Positions 33,553 to 43,207 of a stretch of DNA of 61,863 bases are shown in pieces. Made by a program: the position numbers and the translations under genes. This DNA is from Ilumatobacteraceae bacterium (lineage in GTDB: Bacteria > Actinomycetota > Acidimicrobiia > Acidimicrobiales > Ilumatobacteraceae). The stretch spans positions 1-61,863 of the forward strand of contig JALHOG010000027.1 in the NCBI GenBank assembly GCA_022843125.1. The letters are read 5' to 3'. A model generated the notes under the pieces. The model did no database searches. It was not told the DNA's origin and worked only from the letters and a program-made list of their open reading frames with translations. Numbering within the stretch: the stretch's first letter is position 1; each line of letters begins with the position of its first letter.

Positions 33553-35669
33553 GGGTTGGGGTGGGTTCGCGCAACGGTGATCGTGGGGTTGGTGCGATCG
33601 GCGATGAGCTGGTCGATCGGTGTGGTGGGTGTGCGTCGTGGGTGCCACTCGTCGGGGTTGGTGTCGTCTTGGGCCCAGAAGACGTCCTCGAGGTCGTGGG
33701 CGATCGCCAAGCTGCGATCCTCAGCGCACTTGGGGATGACGCGTTCAGGCCAAATGTGCATGGCGAGCTGCGCCCAGTCGTACTCGCCGCTTGCGAGATT
33801 AGTCCACTGGGTCTCTAGTTCTTTGGACCAGGCTCGATCATTAGCAAACAGTCTCCACAGAGGCGCGAGCACGACCGCGATCCCGTCGTTGAAATCCGGA
33901 TGCCACAACGGCGCCACCGTTCGCATCTCGTCATGCAGCTCGATCAGCTCATCCACCAACGAGTGCTGCGCGTCCAGGGCACGGCGCTGCGATGCAGACG
34001 GTGACGGCCCAAATTCCTGGGCCAGATCCGACAGTTGACGCTGCTCGGAGGCCAATTTCGGCTCGATTACATCGGTCAACAGCTGAAAGAGACTGTCGGC
34101 GGTGATCCGATGCGCGTAGACCCAGACCTGATATACCCCCGACCGAGTGGCGATGGGCCAGATGATCGGTGCCTTGCGCCGTGACTGTGAGTACAAGGTG
34201 AGATGACGGTCAAAGAAGTTGCGCCGTAGCCAACCGTCAATGCCGTATTTCCGGCCAAGGGCTCCCTCGACATCGGACCACCAAGTATCCGCCTCGTTCG
34301 CGAAGACTGCGTCAAAGACTTTGCGCACGCGAGTCACAAGGTCGAACTCGTGTCCTGGATCGATTACTAGAACCGGGGACGCGCTGACCGGATAGTCATC
34401 GAGCAGCGATATGTGCGAAGCCCCCGACTCAGCGAGGATCCCAGGTGCGGACTCAGGTAGCGGGTCAAAGGGGTTAGGATCTGATGGCCATTCTGCTGCT
34501 CCAACCGCAGGCCGAAGGTCGAAGCGTCCGAGTGCGGCGCCAACGGCCCAAGACAGCAGCTGCTCCGCGTGAACGAGCTGGTTGTTGGCAAGCGCCTGCG
34601 GCTCATGTACACCCGAAGCGGCCTCAGCATCGAACTCATCTCGGTTCATCGATGTGTCGACTTCCTCGTCGTTAGACCCAAATGCCTCGATCATGAGCGC
34701 GACGTCGCCTGGGTCGACTCCGTACACCTCGCATGCAATGGCGTTCAATGAGGAGTCGATCGCTGCCAGATCATTCTCCAACTGAGCTTCGAGTTCCATC
34801 GCCGCCACAACGCTCGCATCGAAGAACTCTTGGCGTGCCTCCAGGACCCGCGGGATGCGGAATGCATGTGATGTCTCGTCCGAGGCCACGATGCGGCGAG
34901 TAATGGACCACGCGCTCAGACCAAGCTCTGCTAGTCGACTGGACTGCTCCGAATCGAGGTCTGGCACTGGCGCGCACCGGACTTGGCCAACCTCGTAAGA
35001 CTTCGCAAGCGCCACTCGCCCGGCCTGAAGGTTCACGAGAAGTTCAAAGACGGAGCTGTTCAGAAGAGCAAGCAACGTAGCTAGCTCTTGGCGGTCGTCT
35101 CTCTCAACGAAGACCGACGGCCCGTTATCACCAAAAATGGCTTCTGAAGGCAAAGGGCGAAAGCAAAGACCCGTGGCTCGGCGTGGCCAGAAGAGACCTG
35201 GGCGCCCGTAGTGCGACTCGCTCCACAGCTTGGAGTTGTTTGCCGTGAGTTCGCCGAGCCTCAGACGTTCCAGCTTCGAGACCCTTAGCTCCCGGCCACC
35301 GTCATTCCAGCGAACTCCTTGATGCAAGTCCGTGTAGTATTTCCGGTACTCGCCTCCCTTGGCAAGCGGGGCTAGGCCGCCGCCTGGAGGGACTTCCCAA
35401 ATGAGGCGAAGCCATCTGCTGTCGTCGTGAGTCGGCAGCCCGCGTCGGGCTATGCGGCCTGTGTCCGATTCCAGCGGGCGCTCAGAGAACAGCCGCCGAA
35501 TGTGGTCGGTCGTCCAGTAGGCGAATGGTGATCCCGGTATCGCCCGGAACTCATCGAGCTCGATGTGAGTGACCTTCTCCCCATCACCGCCAGGATCGCA
35601 ACACAACGACTTCAGCGACGCAGCCTTGTCTTGCACCGCAACTACGTTTAGGAACTTGGTACTTGCCAT
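33549..35669 (-). CDS. pglX: C-terminal half of split PglX: specificity and restriction region
   Basis: A 706-residue second part of the BREX adenine methyltransferase. It opens TKFLNVVAVQDKAASLKSL, the strand that in intact PglX directly follows the catalytic domain. It then contains a conserved PFAYWTTDHIRRLFSE region and the probable DNA-recognition part. It has no methyltransferase motif of its own, so it must work with the first half. The ATG overlaps the stop of that half as TGATG. The reading frame is also open upstream of the ATG, as expected if the two were once one gene split by a frame change. Base composition is visibly less GC-rich than in the neighbouring operon genes. Confidence 0.8.
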   Translation of the reverse strand: MASTKFLNVVAVQDKAASLKSLCCDPGGDGEKVTHIELDEFRAIPGSPFAYWTTDHIRRLFSERPLESDTGRIARRGLPTHDDSRWLRLIWEVPPGGGLAPLAKGGEYRKYYTDLHQGVRWNDGGRELRVSKLERLRLGELTANNSKLWSESHYGRPGLFWPRRATGLCFRPLPSEAIFGDNGPSVFVERDDRQELATLLALLNSSVFELLVNLQAGRVALAKSYEVGQVRCAPVPDLDSEQSSRLAELGLSAWSITRRIVASDETSHAFRIPRVLEARQEFFDASVVAAMELEAQLENDLAAIDSSLNAIACEVYGVDPGDVALMIEAFGSNDEEVDTSMNRDEFDAEAASGVHEPQALANNQLVHAEQLLSWAVGAALGRFDLRPAVGAAEWPSDPNPFDPLPESAPGILAESGASHISLLDDYPVSASPVLVIDPGHEFDLVTRVRKVFDAVFANEADTWWSDVEGALGRKYGIDGWLRRNFFDRHLTLYSQSRRKAPIIWPIATRSGVYQVWVYAHRITADSLFQLLTDVIEPKLASEQRQLSDLAQEFGPSPSASQRRALDAQHSLVDELIELHDEMRTVAPLWHPDFNDGIAVVLAPLWRLFANDRAWSKELETQWTNLASGEYDWAQLAMHIWPERVIPKCAEDRSLAIAHDLEDVFWAQDDTNPDEWHPRRTPTTPIDQLIADRTNPTITVARTHPNP

Positions 35670-37579
35670 CAGCGCTTCCGCAATGAATAGGCACAGACCT
35701 CAACCATTGCGCCATCAAGCACTCCGGAACCAAGGTCTGCTACGACATCGAGGTTGCACAGCGACATGATGATGTCCTCCCGCCACTTCTCAAATCGGGT
35801 CTGGAAGAGGCACGCACGCGATGTGATCGCCCCGAGCATGCCCTCGCCCAGTAGTAGCTGGACGCCCCGCTCGACGAAAGCGGCATAGACGTCGTTCTTC
35901 GTCTTCGGGTAGCTGGCGTCGAAGACCTTCTTCGCCTTTGTGCTTCCGGCGCCGAACGGAGGGTTCATCAGGACGACGTCGAAGCGCATCCGGAGCAGCT
36001 CCAGCAGCGCGACACCCTGTGCTGCATCGTCGGCGAAGAGGCGTCGGCGGGCCGAATCAGATCCACCGCCGTTGGTGACGAATGAAGAGAGCGCTTGCAG
36101 CAGTCGGTCCTCGGCTTCCGCGAAGAAGGCGTCGTCGTCGATGCCCGAGAGGTCGAGCTCACCCTGCTCGACGTCGGGGCCGAATCCGGGCAGCGTCTGG
36201 GGCTGGATGCGCTGGTTGACGAACTCGCCTCGCGCTCGGGCGATCTCGTCAACGAGCAGCGATTCGGCGCGAAGCAGGGTGCCCATCTCGCCCGCGAGGG
36301 TCATGGCCTGCACCATCTCGATGAACAGACGCGACAGCAGCGGCGGTTGTAGCGTGCGAGCGAAGTCAGCGACCAGCTCGGGATCGCCGGGCATCGGCTC
36401 GGCGATGACGATGCCGGTCCTCCGGATCTGCGGCCGGTCGGCGGCGTCGATGCCGGCATCGCGCCAGGCGCGCTGGGCGCGGAGCCAGATCGCCAGGGCA
36501 GCGATCTGCGCGGCACGGGGGTCGATGTCGACGCCATGCAGGTTGCGCTCGACGATGAGCGACGGGATCGCTCGCTCGAGCTCCTCGAGCATCGGGTAGG
36601 TGTCGCGCAGCGAGTGACCGGTCGCCTCGTCGGTGCCGAGCCCGCGTTCCCAGGCCTCCCGGTACATGACGTCGAGCAGATCGAAGCAGTAGAGGAGGAA
36701 GTGCCCCGAGCCGCAGGCCGGGTCAAGGATCCGGAAGTCGCGTGGATCCTTGATCGGCCGGGGCGGGCGTTCGTCCTCCAGCGTCACGAAGTACTCGCAT
36801 CGCTCCGCCAGGGCGGTGTCGCCGTCGGTCATCTCGATCCACGTGCGACCGAGCGTGTTGTCGACGAGGAACTGGACGACATATCGCGGGGTGAAGAACT
36901 GGTTGCGGACGGCCAGCTCGCGGCTGTTGCGCGGCGCCTGGCTCTCGTCGCGCATCTGCTGGCGCTCTTCCTTGCTGTTGAAGAACTGGTAGAACCAGCC
37001 GATCGTCTCGTCGTCGGCCCACACCGGCGCGAGCTCGACTGCGTTGAGATGCGTGAGCATCGCCTCGAACGCATTACGGCGTGGCCAGAGCAGGCTCGCA
37101 GCGTCGTGCCGGTCGAAGAGCACCTTCACCTCGGCGGCCAGCTCGTCGAACAGCGTCTCCAGGTACAGGTGGTAGCCAACGCCGTCTCCGAGCGTCGTGA
37201 GGCCTGGCGCCAGGCCCGTGAACTCGCGGTAGCCCGACGAGCTCTCCCCATCGGAGATCGCCGGTTGGAGCAACCCCCGGGCTTCGAGCATCTTGAGCGC
37301 CACGAAGCGGTTGAGCGTGGTGAACGCTGTGTCGCGGATGAACCGCTCGACGGCCTCAGCGGGCTTGAGCCCGGAGGCCGTGTGGTAGCTGATCGCCGCC
37401 ACGACCTTGCTGCGAGCGAGTCGCTGCTCCGCTGACAGGTGCGCACCCGGAACGTCGGCGATCGAGCCGGACCTTTGGACATCGAAGGTGCCATCGAGCT
37501 GCTCGGCGTACTCCGCTTCGAGCAGCCGCCTGACCGCCTGGGCCGCACTCCCGATCGCGTTACGAAGATGCTTCTCCAC
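35669..37579 (-). CDS. pglX: N-terminal half of split PglX: catalytic domain of the BREX adenine methyltransferase
   Basis: A 636-residue SAM-dependent N6-adenine methyltransferase part. Motif I is ILDPACGSGHFLLYCFDLL near residue 285 and motif IV is NPPFGAGSTKAKK near 540, followed by MLGAITSRACLFQTRFEKW. It ends LDGAMVEVCAYSLRKR just where intact PglX continues. It marks host DNA so that BREX spares it. The GTG at 37579 lies 3 bases after the brxC stop. The last 130 bases already show the lower GC of the second half. No homopolymer tract for slippage lies at the junction. Confidence 0.85.
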   Translation of the reverse strand: MEKHLRNAIGSAAQAVRRLLEAEYAEQLDGTFDVQRSGSIADVPGAHLSAEQRLARSKVVAAISYHTASGLKPAEAVERFIRDTAFTTLNRFVALKMLEARGLLQPAISDGESSSGYREFTGLAPGLTTLGDGVGYHLYLETLFDELAAEVKVLFDRHDAASLLWPRRNAFEAMLTHLNAVELAPVWADDETIGWFYQFFNSKEERQQMRDESQAPRNSRELAVRNQFFTPRYVVQFLVDNTLGRTWIEMTDGDTALAERCEYFVTLEDERPPRPIKDPRDFRILDPACGSGHFLLYCFDLLDVMYREAWERGLGTDEATGHSLRDTYPMLEELERAIPSLIVERNLHGVDIDPRAAQIAALAIWLRAQRAWRDAGIDAADRPQIRRTGIVIAEPMPGDPELVADFARTLQPPLLSRLFIEMVQAMTLAGEMGTLLRAESLLVDEIARARGEFVNQRIQPQTLPGFGPDVEQGELDLSGIDDDAFFAEAEDRLLQALSSFVTNGGGSDSARRRLFADDAAQGVALLELLRMRFDVVLMNPPFGAGSTKAKKVFDASYPKTKNDVYAAFVERGVQLLLGEGMLGAITSRACLFQTRFEKWREDIIMSLCNLDVVADLGSGVLDGAMVEVCAYSLRKR

Positions 37580-37582
37580 GGC

Positions 37583-40500
37583 CTACCTGACGAAGATCTT
37601 CTTGTCAGCGGCGATGTGGCGCTCGCACTCGGCCCTCAGGCCATCGAGCGCCGCCTTGAGCTGCTCGGGGTCGCTGATGCCACCCCGGAAGAACGGCTCG
37701 ATGTCGACCAACACCATGCGCTCGCCCTCCACGATCCGCTGCGCTTCGGTCATCGCCTGCTGCAAGCGACCGGCGCACGCATCGCGATCGGCGCGAAGCT
37801 GGAGGATCGGCGGCTGAGACGAGCCGTCGTCAACCGAATGCTGCTGGAGCGGTGCGGCGACCTGCTCCTTGGCGGGGTCATCGAGCGACGGCCACTCCGC
37901 TGCCGACGTGAGCTGCGCGAGCGCGCGGGCGTACGCCTCCACCTTGGCCGCGAGCGCCTCGCCAAAGCGGCGCTCGTGCTCATCGACGATCACCTTGGCC
38001 GCGGCATCGATACTCGCCAGCTCGCGGAAGAACAGCTCCTGGTCGAGGTAGTCACGCAGCTTCTCCGCTGCGTCCCGGACGTCCGAAGCCAGATCGGGCT
38101 CGGCGTCGAGGAACGGCCACTGGGTCAGCAGCGCCCGGCGGGCGTGCTCGACCGATGCGAGCGCGTCGGATGTGAGCTTCTGCTTCAGCTCGCCGGCCCG
38201 CTTGATGCCGTCCTTCAGCTTCTCGTGCGACGAGTTGAAGCTGACGATGGCATCGCCCTCCGTCCCTCGCATGATCGCCTTCGCCTCGGCGAGGGCCTCC
38301 TCGAGGACATCGACACCCGGAAGGCGATGCGACGACAGCCGGTTCCGCTCGATCTCGATGTCGTCACGGTGGGCATCGATCGCCGCCCGGATCGCACGGG
38401 CGACGGGCCCTTCGTTGAGCTCCTTGATCTCCGAGCCGAACGTCGCCTTGTAGTGCTCGTTCGCCCTGACCAGCTCCGCGAAGTCGATGCCCTTCTTGGG
38501 AGCAAACATCGCCGCCTTGAAGTGGTTGTTGTTCCCGAGGCCGTCCTGCCCAGCGACCGACTGCGGATCGTCGACGTTGTCGCCCTTGTGCGTCATCTGT
38601 ATCCGCCCAGCTCGCATCAGCGAGGCGACGAACAGGCGCACGACATCGAGGTCCCAACCGAACGGCGCAGCGCCGAAGTTCTCGGTTAGCGACTTGCCGG
38701 TCGCTCGCCGGCCAAGGTTGGCGCCCTCTTCGATCTTCGCGAACACGTCGCGAAGGGCGTCGTTGCCGTCGGCGTCGATCACCACCTTGCCGGCCTCATC
38801 GCGCAACAGGCGCAGCGATGGGAACACCGCCGGCAGGCCCTGGAGGTCCGCAGCGGTCATCAGCGCATCGAGCCCCTTGCGCGCGTCGGCGGGCTTGGCG
38901 GCGCCGTCGCGGAACCGTGTGAACACGTCGGGCAGCACCTGGTCGAGCATCGTTGCGGTCGCGCGGCCGATGTCGCCAGCACCGGTGCTCGGGCTCCGGT
39001 CGTTGCCACGGAAGAAGGCTGAACCGCCGAGACAGGCAGCACGCAGGAGCCGCTGCAGCTCCTGTTGATGGCGCCGAGCACGGTTCCGCTCGTCGGCGAG
39101 CAGGCGTGCCTGATCGGGCGTGCGCGCTTCACGACCCTTGCGCGACTCCATCTCGCGGCTACGGAACAGCTCGACCGACTCGCGATCGATCGCGTCCGAC
39201 AGTGGAACCGCCCAGAAGATGGCGTCGATCTCCTGCTGGCTGCGCGCTCGCATCTCCCTGACGAGCTGCTCAAACGCATCACCCTCCTCCGCCAGAGCGA
39301 GGTGCACCATCAGGTCGCCCTTCTCCTCTTCGTGGCCGTCGATGACGAGGCCGGCACGGAAGGGCTTCACATTGTCGAGCGTGTAGGTCGGCTGCGGCTT
39401 CCAGAACCCGGTGAGCATCTCTCTGTGGAGCCGCTTGGTGTCGCTGGGTTTCGGGTTCGTGCCGTTGCGGATGCGATCCCAGTCGTCCTCTGCCGGCGTG
39501 GGGATGCGGTAGCCGTCGTCGCCCTTGCGCACGAGGTTGCCCCGCTCGAGCGCAGCGAGCGCTTCCTTCACCGACTCCAGCTCCGAGGGGGCGCCGAGCT
39601 GGCGGTACAGGCAGGCGGCGATGTTCTCCGGTGTGCGGTGCACGCTCTGCACGAACTGCAGCAGGCAGATGACCTTCGCGACGCTTGCGGCGAGCGGGTG
39701 CTGCACCTGATCGGGGATGCGGCGAATCTTGGCGCGGATCTCGCCCTCGATGTTCGACTCGACGAGGTCGTAGATCTGATCGAGCCGTGCGAGGTCGCCG
39801 ACGTCCCGCTTGGCGAGGCCGACGTCGGGATGGATCAGTAGCTGCTGGGCGAGCTTGATGATGGTGCGGTTCGCGCCACCGACGTGCTTGCTCGCGCCGC
39901 CCTGGGTGCGCAGGCCCGACACAACCTGGATGATGAGGTCGATCTGGTAGGGGAGGAGCGGATAGAGGTCGATGAACGAGCTGCGGCTCAGCTCGGGCAG
40001 CGTGATGTCGGCCGACAGCTTCGTGTGGCTGGCGAGCTGACCGCGGTGCTGCTCGTACAGCTCGCCGAGTTGCTTCTGCGCCGCCGCGTTCTTCGACAGC
40101 ACGCGCTTCGACGTGACCTCGGAGATGTCGGACGGCTCCAGATGCACCTGCATCGGGAAGCGATCCATCAAGCGGGCGAGCTCGACCTTCTTGTCGTCGA
40201 GGCCGGCGGTCAGCTCGTTCAGCTTCTCCTGCGACGTGACGACCAGCCAGTGCTTCCCGCGGCCCTTCACGCCGAGCTGCTGCACGATCGCCTGCAGGTC
40301 GAGCATCTTCTGCACGTCACGTGCGACGAACTGGCCGACCTCGTCAACGACGAACACGAGCGTGTGGCCCGGCTTGCGGCGTGCGATCAGCTCAGTCGCT
40401 CGGTCGGCGAGCTTGCCAGGGTTGATGTCGGCCTTGTCCTTCGCCGAACGCCACCACGAGTCGGTGTCGGCGTACGTCTCGGGCCGCATGCGATGCATGG

Positions 40501-41128
40501 CAGCGCTTGCCTCGCCGAAGGCGAAGCCGACATCGAGCTTCGCATCGTCCCACTCGGTGCCGTGCACGTCCTGGAAGATCGCCTCGAACTGGTCGAGCTC
40601 GCCCTTCTTCTCCAGCCCGATCTCCAGCTCGGCCAGGTCGAGATCTTCCGCGTAGCCGAGGCTGCGGAGCAGCAGGCGATACGTGATCTCCGTGAGCGTC
40701 TGGTTGCCGCTCCGGATGCCACGGTCGGTCGAGACGTCGAAGATCACCGCGTGGACGGGGATCTTCTCGGCGATCTGCTTGAGCAGCACCTGCACCTTCA
40801 CGTTGGTGCGCGCGGCGAACCGCTCACCGGCTGGTGTGCCGACGATCGGCCGGTTCTCCAACGCGAGGCCGAGCATCTTGGCGAAGCTCGACTTACCGGA
40901 GCCGAAGAATCCCGACACCCAGACGCCAACGCCATCGCGCGGCTTGTTGGGCACCTCGTGGAAGACGTCGAGGATCGTTGCGTAGTGGCTCGCGATCGCG
41001 TCGGTGACGACGTACTCGTCGATCTCGAACTTGATGACGTCTTCGTCGGTCTGATCGACCTTGATGACCTCTTCGATCGGGCGCGCGACGTCGTTGGCGA
41101 ACAGATCACGGATGGTGGACGTGCTCAT
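37583..41128 (-). CDS. brxC: BREX protein BrxC (PglY-like large P-loop ATPase)
   Basis: An 1181-residue ATPase, normal length for BrxC. It opens STIRDLFANDVARPIEEVIK. The Walker A is VSGFFGSGKSSFAKMLG (residues 71-87). The Walker B is TLVFVVDEVGQFVARD near residue 265. A long helical C-half follows. BrxC is required for BREX methylation and phage exclusion and probably drives complex assembly on DNA. The ATG at 41128 is chosen because the residues upstream look non-coding. It lies 16 bases after the brxB stop. Confidence 0.9.
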   Translation of the reverse strand: MSTSTIRDLFANDVARPIEEVIKVDQTDEDVIKFEIDEYVVTDAIASHYATILDVFHEVPNKPRDGVGVWVSGFFGSGKSSFAKMLGLALENRPIVGTPAGERFAARTNVKVQVLLKQIAEKIPVHAVIFDVSTDRGIRSGNQTLTEITYRLLLRSLGYAEDLDLAELEIGLEKKGELDQFEAIFQDVHGTEWDDAKLDVGFAFGEASAAMHRMRPETYADTDSWWRSAKDKADINPGKLADRATELIARRKPGHTLVFVVDEVGQFVARDVQKMLDLQAIVQQLGVKGRGKHWLVVTSQEKLNELTAGLDDKKVELARLMDRFPMQVHLEPSDISEVTSKRVLSKNAAAQKQLGELYEQHRGQLASHTKLSADITLPELSRSSFIDLYPLLPYQIDLIIQVVSGLRTQGGASKHVGGANRTIIKLAQQLLIHPDVGLAKRDVGDLARLDQIYDLVESNIEGEIRAKIRRIPDQVQHPLAASVAKVICLLQFVQSVHRTPENIAACLYRQLGAPSELESVKEALAALERGNLVRKGDDGYRIPTPAEDDWDRIRNGTNPKPSDTKRLHREMLTGFWKPQPTYTLDNVKPFRAGLVIDGHEEEKGDLMVHLALAEEGDAFEQLVREMRARSQQEIDAIFWAVPLSDAIDRESVELFRSREMESRKGREARTPDQARLLADERNRARRHQQELQRLLRAACLGGSAFFRGNDRSPSTGAGDIGRATATMLDQVLPDVFTRFRDGAAKPADARKGLDALMTAADLQGLPAVFPSLRLLRDEAGKVVIDADGNDALRDVFAKIEEGANLGRRATGKSLTENFGAAPFGWDLDVVRLFVASLMRAGRIQMTHKGDNVDDPQSVAGQDGLGNNNHFKAAMFAPKKGIDFAELVRANEHYKATFGSEIKELNEGPVARAIRAAIDAHRDDIEIERNRLSSHRLPGVDVLEEALAEAKAIMRGTEGDAIVSFNSSHEKLKDGIKRAGELKQKLTSDALASVEHARRALLTQWPFLDAEPDLASDVRDAAEKLRDYLDQELFFRELASIDAAAKVIVDEHERRFGEALAAKVEAYARALAQLTSAAEWPSLDDPAKEQVAAPLQQHSVDDGSSQPPILQLRADRDACAGRLQQAMTEAQRIVEGERMVLVDIEPFFRGGISDPEQLKAALDGLRAECERHIAADKKIFVR

Positions 41129-41144
41129 GTCGATGCTGGTCTCT

Positions 41145-41723
41145 TCAGAAGATCTTCGGTCGGTAGTTGTGCTCGGCTTCGAGGACACCCATGAACCGGA
41201 GCCCCGCTGCTCCGTCGAGCGTGCCCGGGTAGCAGAGCACTGTCGGGACGACGACGCGCCCCTTGAGGAGCTCGAGCAGGGTGAAGGTGCGGTAGACGGG
41301 GAACAGCGCGCCGGCACGATGGATGAGCACCACGTCGGTGAGCGGATCAGGGTCGGTCGGCATGCGCTGCGCGACGAGGTCGTCGAGCGGTGCTCGGCGT
41401 GACAGCGCTGAGTGGATGGTCTCGATCGTGGTCGCAGTGCCCTGCTGACGCTCCAGCTCGAACCAATTCTCCAGCGGGCGCACGGCGGTCATCGCTTCCT
41501 CGAGACACTCGGCGAGGGAGATGCGGGTGACGCGCTTGCCGGCCTGCTCCAGCCGGATGGTGAGGAGCGAGAGCTCCTTGCGGAGCAGCAGCTCGTCCGT
41601 CGGGTCGTAGCGGAACAGCGCGTACGGCATGTCGTGGTAGGCGCTGATCTGTGGTCTCGGGTCGGGCGATATGAGCACCGGTTCGAGCTGCTTCGTGAGG
41701 CGGGTGCGAAGGTCGTCGCTCAT
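41145..41723 (-). CDS. brxB: BREX protein BrxB (DUF1788)
   Basis: A 192-residue protein with the BrxB pattern: PYALFRYDPTDELLLRKELS near residue 35, ECLEEAMTAVRPLENWFELE in the middle and the end VPTVLCYPGTLDGAAGLRFM. Its role in BREX is structural or regulatory and still unclear. The start overlaps the brxA stop by 4 bases (ATGA). Confidence 0.85.
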   Translation of the reverse strand: MSDDLRTRLTKQLEPVLISPDPRPQISAYHDMPYALFRYDPTDELLLRKELSLLTIRLEQAGKRVTRISLAECLEEAMTAVRPLENWFELERQQGTATTIETIHSALSRRAPLDDLVAQRMPTDPDPLTDVVLIHRAGALFPVYRTFTLLELLKGRVVVPTVLCYPGTLDGAAGLRFMGVLEAEHNYRPKIF

Positions 41724-42508
41724 GCCACGAGCTCCTCGGCGAAGGCCAGCGGCGATGCATGCGGGAGCGTGAGCTGCACGAGCGATCCCGCCTGCTCGAA
41801 CTCGAGCGCCTTGAACTGGTGGAGTCGGAGGAGCTCGTTAACGACGTCGTCTTCGCGCATCAGGTACATGCGCCATTCGGCTGAGGCGAGCATGCGTTGA
41901 GGGCTGCCGTCCTCGTGCTCAAGGATCGCACGGACGAGATAGGTGAAGCTGCGCTCGGGCAGGTGGAAACGAGCGAACTCCTTCACCGTGCCGCCGGCGA
42001 GGAGCCCGAAGTCAGCCGCCATCTTGAGGAGCCCGGTGGCGACCCGCTCCAGGGTCGTCGGCGACCAGTCGTGCTCCGTCTGACCGCCGCGCTTCGACAG
42101 CGACATGAGGTACTCGTGGAGGTCGACGGGATGGATGCGGTAGAGCCCCCGCTGGTAGGCGTCGAAGAGCCAGTTCACCAAGAAGTCGCGGAACAAGAAC
42201 TCGTCGCGTGTGATGTGCCACAGCAGGATCGGCTTCCACTCGTCGAGCGGCAGGTTGCCCTCTGCGAGCACGGCGAGGGGACGGTCACGGCCGGCGGGAT
42301 CGAGCCGGCGGTTCAGCACCTTGCCGACATCGCGGAGCCAGTTGCTGCTCGACGCGCCGATGAAGTTCTCGTCGCGCAGGCGGTCGAGGTTCGCCTTCTT
42401 GTCGGCATCGAAGTCCCAGCGGGCGAGCACGTCGTAGGTCTCGGGGATCATCGCGCCCTTGATGACGGTGAACGAGGAGACCACGTGCTGGCGATCGGCC
42501 ACGATCAT
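41720..42508 (-). CDS. brxA: BREX protein BrxA (DUF1819)
   Basis: A 262-residue member of the DUF1819 family. VVSSFTVIKGAMIPETYDVL near the N-end and the central WKPILLWHITRDEFLFRDFL are characteristic. BrxA of type 1 systems binds DNA and has a winged-helix fold. The ATG overlaps the stop of the preceding gene (ATGA). Confidence 0.85.
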   Translation of the reverse strand: MIVADRQHVVSSFTVIKGAMIPETYDVLARWDFDADKKANLDRLRDENFIGASSSNWLRDVGKVLNRRLDPAGRDRPLAVLAEGNLPLDEWKPILLWHITRDEFLFRDFLVNWLFDAYQRGLYRIHPVDLHEYLMSLSKRGGQTEHDWSPTTLERVATGLLKMAADFGLLAGGTVKEFARFHLPERSFTYLVRAILEHEDGSPQRMLASAEWRMYLMREDDVVNELLRLHQFKALEFEQAGSLVQLTLPHASPLAFAEELVA

Positions 42509-43092
42509 GCGCCCCCGCTCCAGGACATGAACGGGACGGCCGGGTTGCCGTCCTCGCCGCGAGCGAAGGCGAGGGCAAGCATCGTGAGATCGTTCGATGA
42601 GCCGGTGAACTCGCCGGGGACCGAGACGGCTCGCTGCTCGGCCGACCGCTTCAGGCGAGCGAGCTGATCGAGGTGTTCATCGGTCGCGAGCCCTAGACGA
42701 GTGAGCTCGTGGGCCACGTCCTTGCTGCACGCCTCGACGTCGGCGAAGAAGGGCTCCCAGGCAGCGGTCTGATCGATCCACGAGGCCCACGCCTCGTTGA
42801 AGTCGTCCTCGATCTCTGCCGGCAGCGACCAGAGCGTGACAGCGCCAGGCGGGTTGTAGAGCTCGCGGCAGCGATGCGCCGCAACGGCGAACACGGAACG
42901 AGCCTGGGCGAACCGGTACGTGCGGGGGAAGCCGCGGCGCAGCACCGACGCACCCATCGACCCGAGCTGCCCGTTCGTGTTCCACCACCTGGCGAGATCG
43001 AGCTCACCCACCCGAGCGACGACAAGGCGCAGCCGCAGAAGCGCATCGAGATTCACCGCAGTCGCGGCCGCTGCCCCGCTCACATCGCCCAC
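42505..43092 (-). CDS. brxE: BrxE-like first gene of the BREX operon
   Basis: A 195-residue protein encoded directly before brxA, the position brxE holds in type 6 BREX. It begins VNLDALLRLRLVVARVGELDLARWW, then RRGFPRTYRFAQARSVFAVA and a helical end. I recognise it mainly by position and by the LRLVVARVGE-xDxxxWW opening. Its biochemical role is unknown. The GTG at 43092 seems leaderless: TATGGT ends 6 bases before it. Confidence 0.65.
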   Translation of the reverse strand: MGDVSGAAAATAVNLDALLRLRLVVARVGELDLARWWNTNGQLGSMGASVLRRGFPRTYRFAQARSVFAVAAHRCRELYNPPGAVTLWSLPAEIEDDFNEAWASWIDQTAAWEPFFADVEACSKDVAHELTRLGLATDEHLDQLARLKRSAEQRAVSVPGEFTGSSNDLTMLALAFARGEDGNPAVPFMSWSGGA

Positions 43093-43172
43093 ACCAACAC
43101 CATAGCCACCGCTGCGGGAGTGCCTGCCCGGGCTGCAGTCCCGCGTACGTCGTCATGCCGCTGCGCATTAGC

Positions 43173-43207
43173 TACTGGCCTGCCCGGCGACGCATCCGAG
43201 GCCAGTA
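43173..43207. repeat. hairpin between brxE and the rightward leader
   Basis: TACTGGCCT (43173-43181) and AGGCCAGTA (43199-43207), 9-base perfect arms, 17-base loop, in the divergent promoter region. Could be a regulator site for the BREX operon, which has no BrxR-type regulator next to it. Confidence 0.4.

Noticed and set aside
35500..35800. Phase-variable homopolymer tract in pglX
   Set aside because: No run of five or more identical bases at the junction, so slippage as in other pglX genes is not supported.
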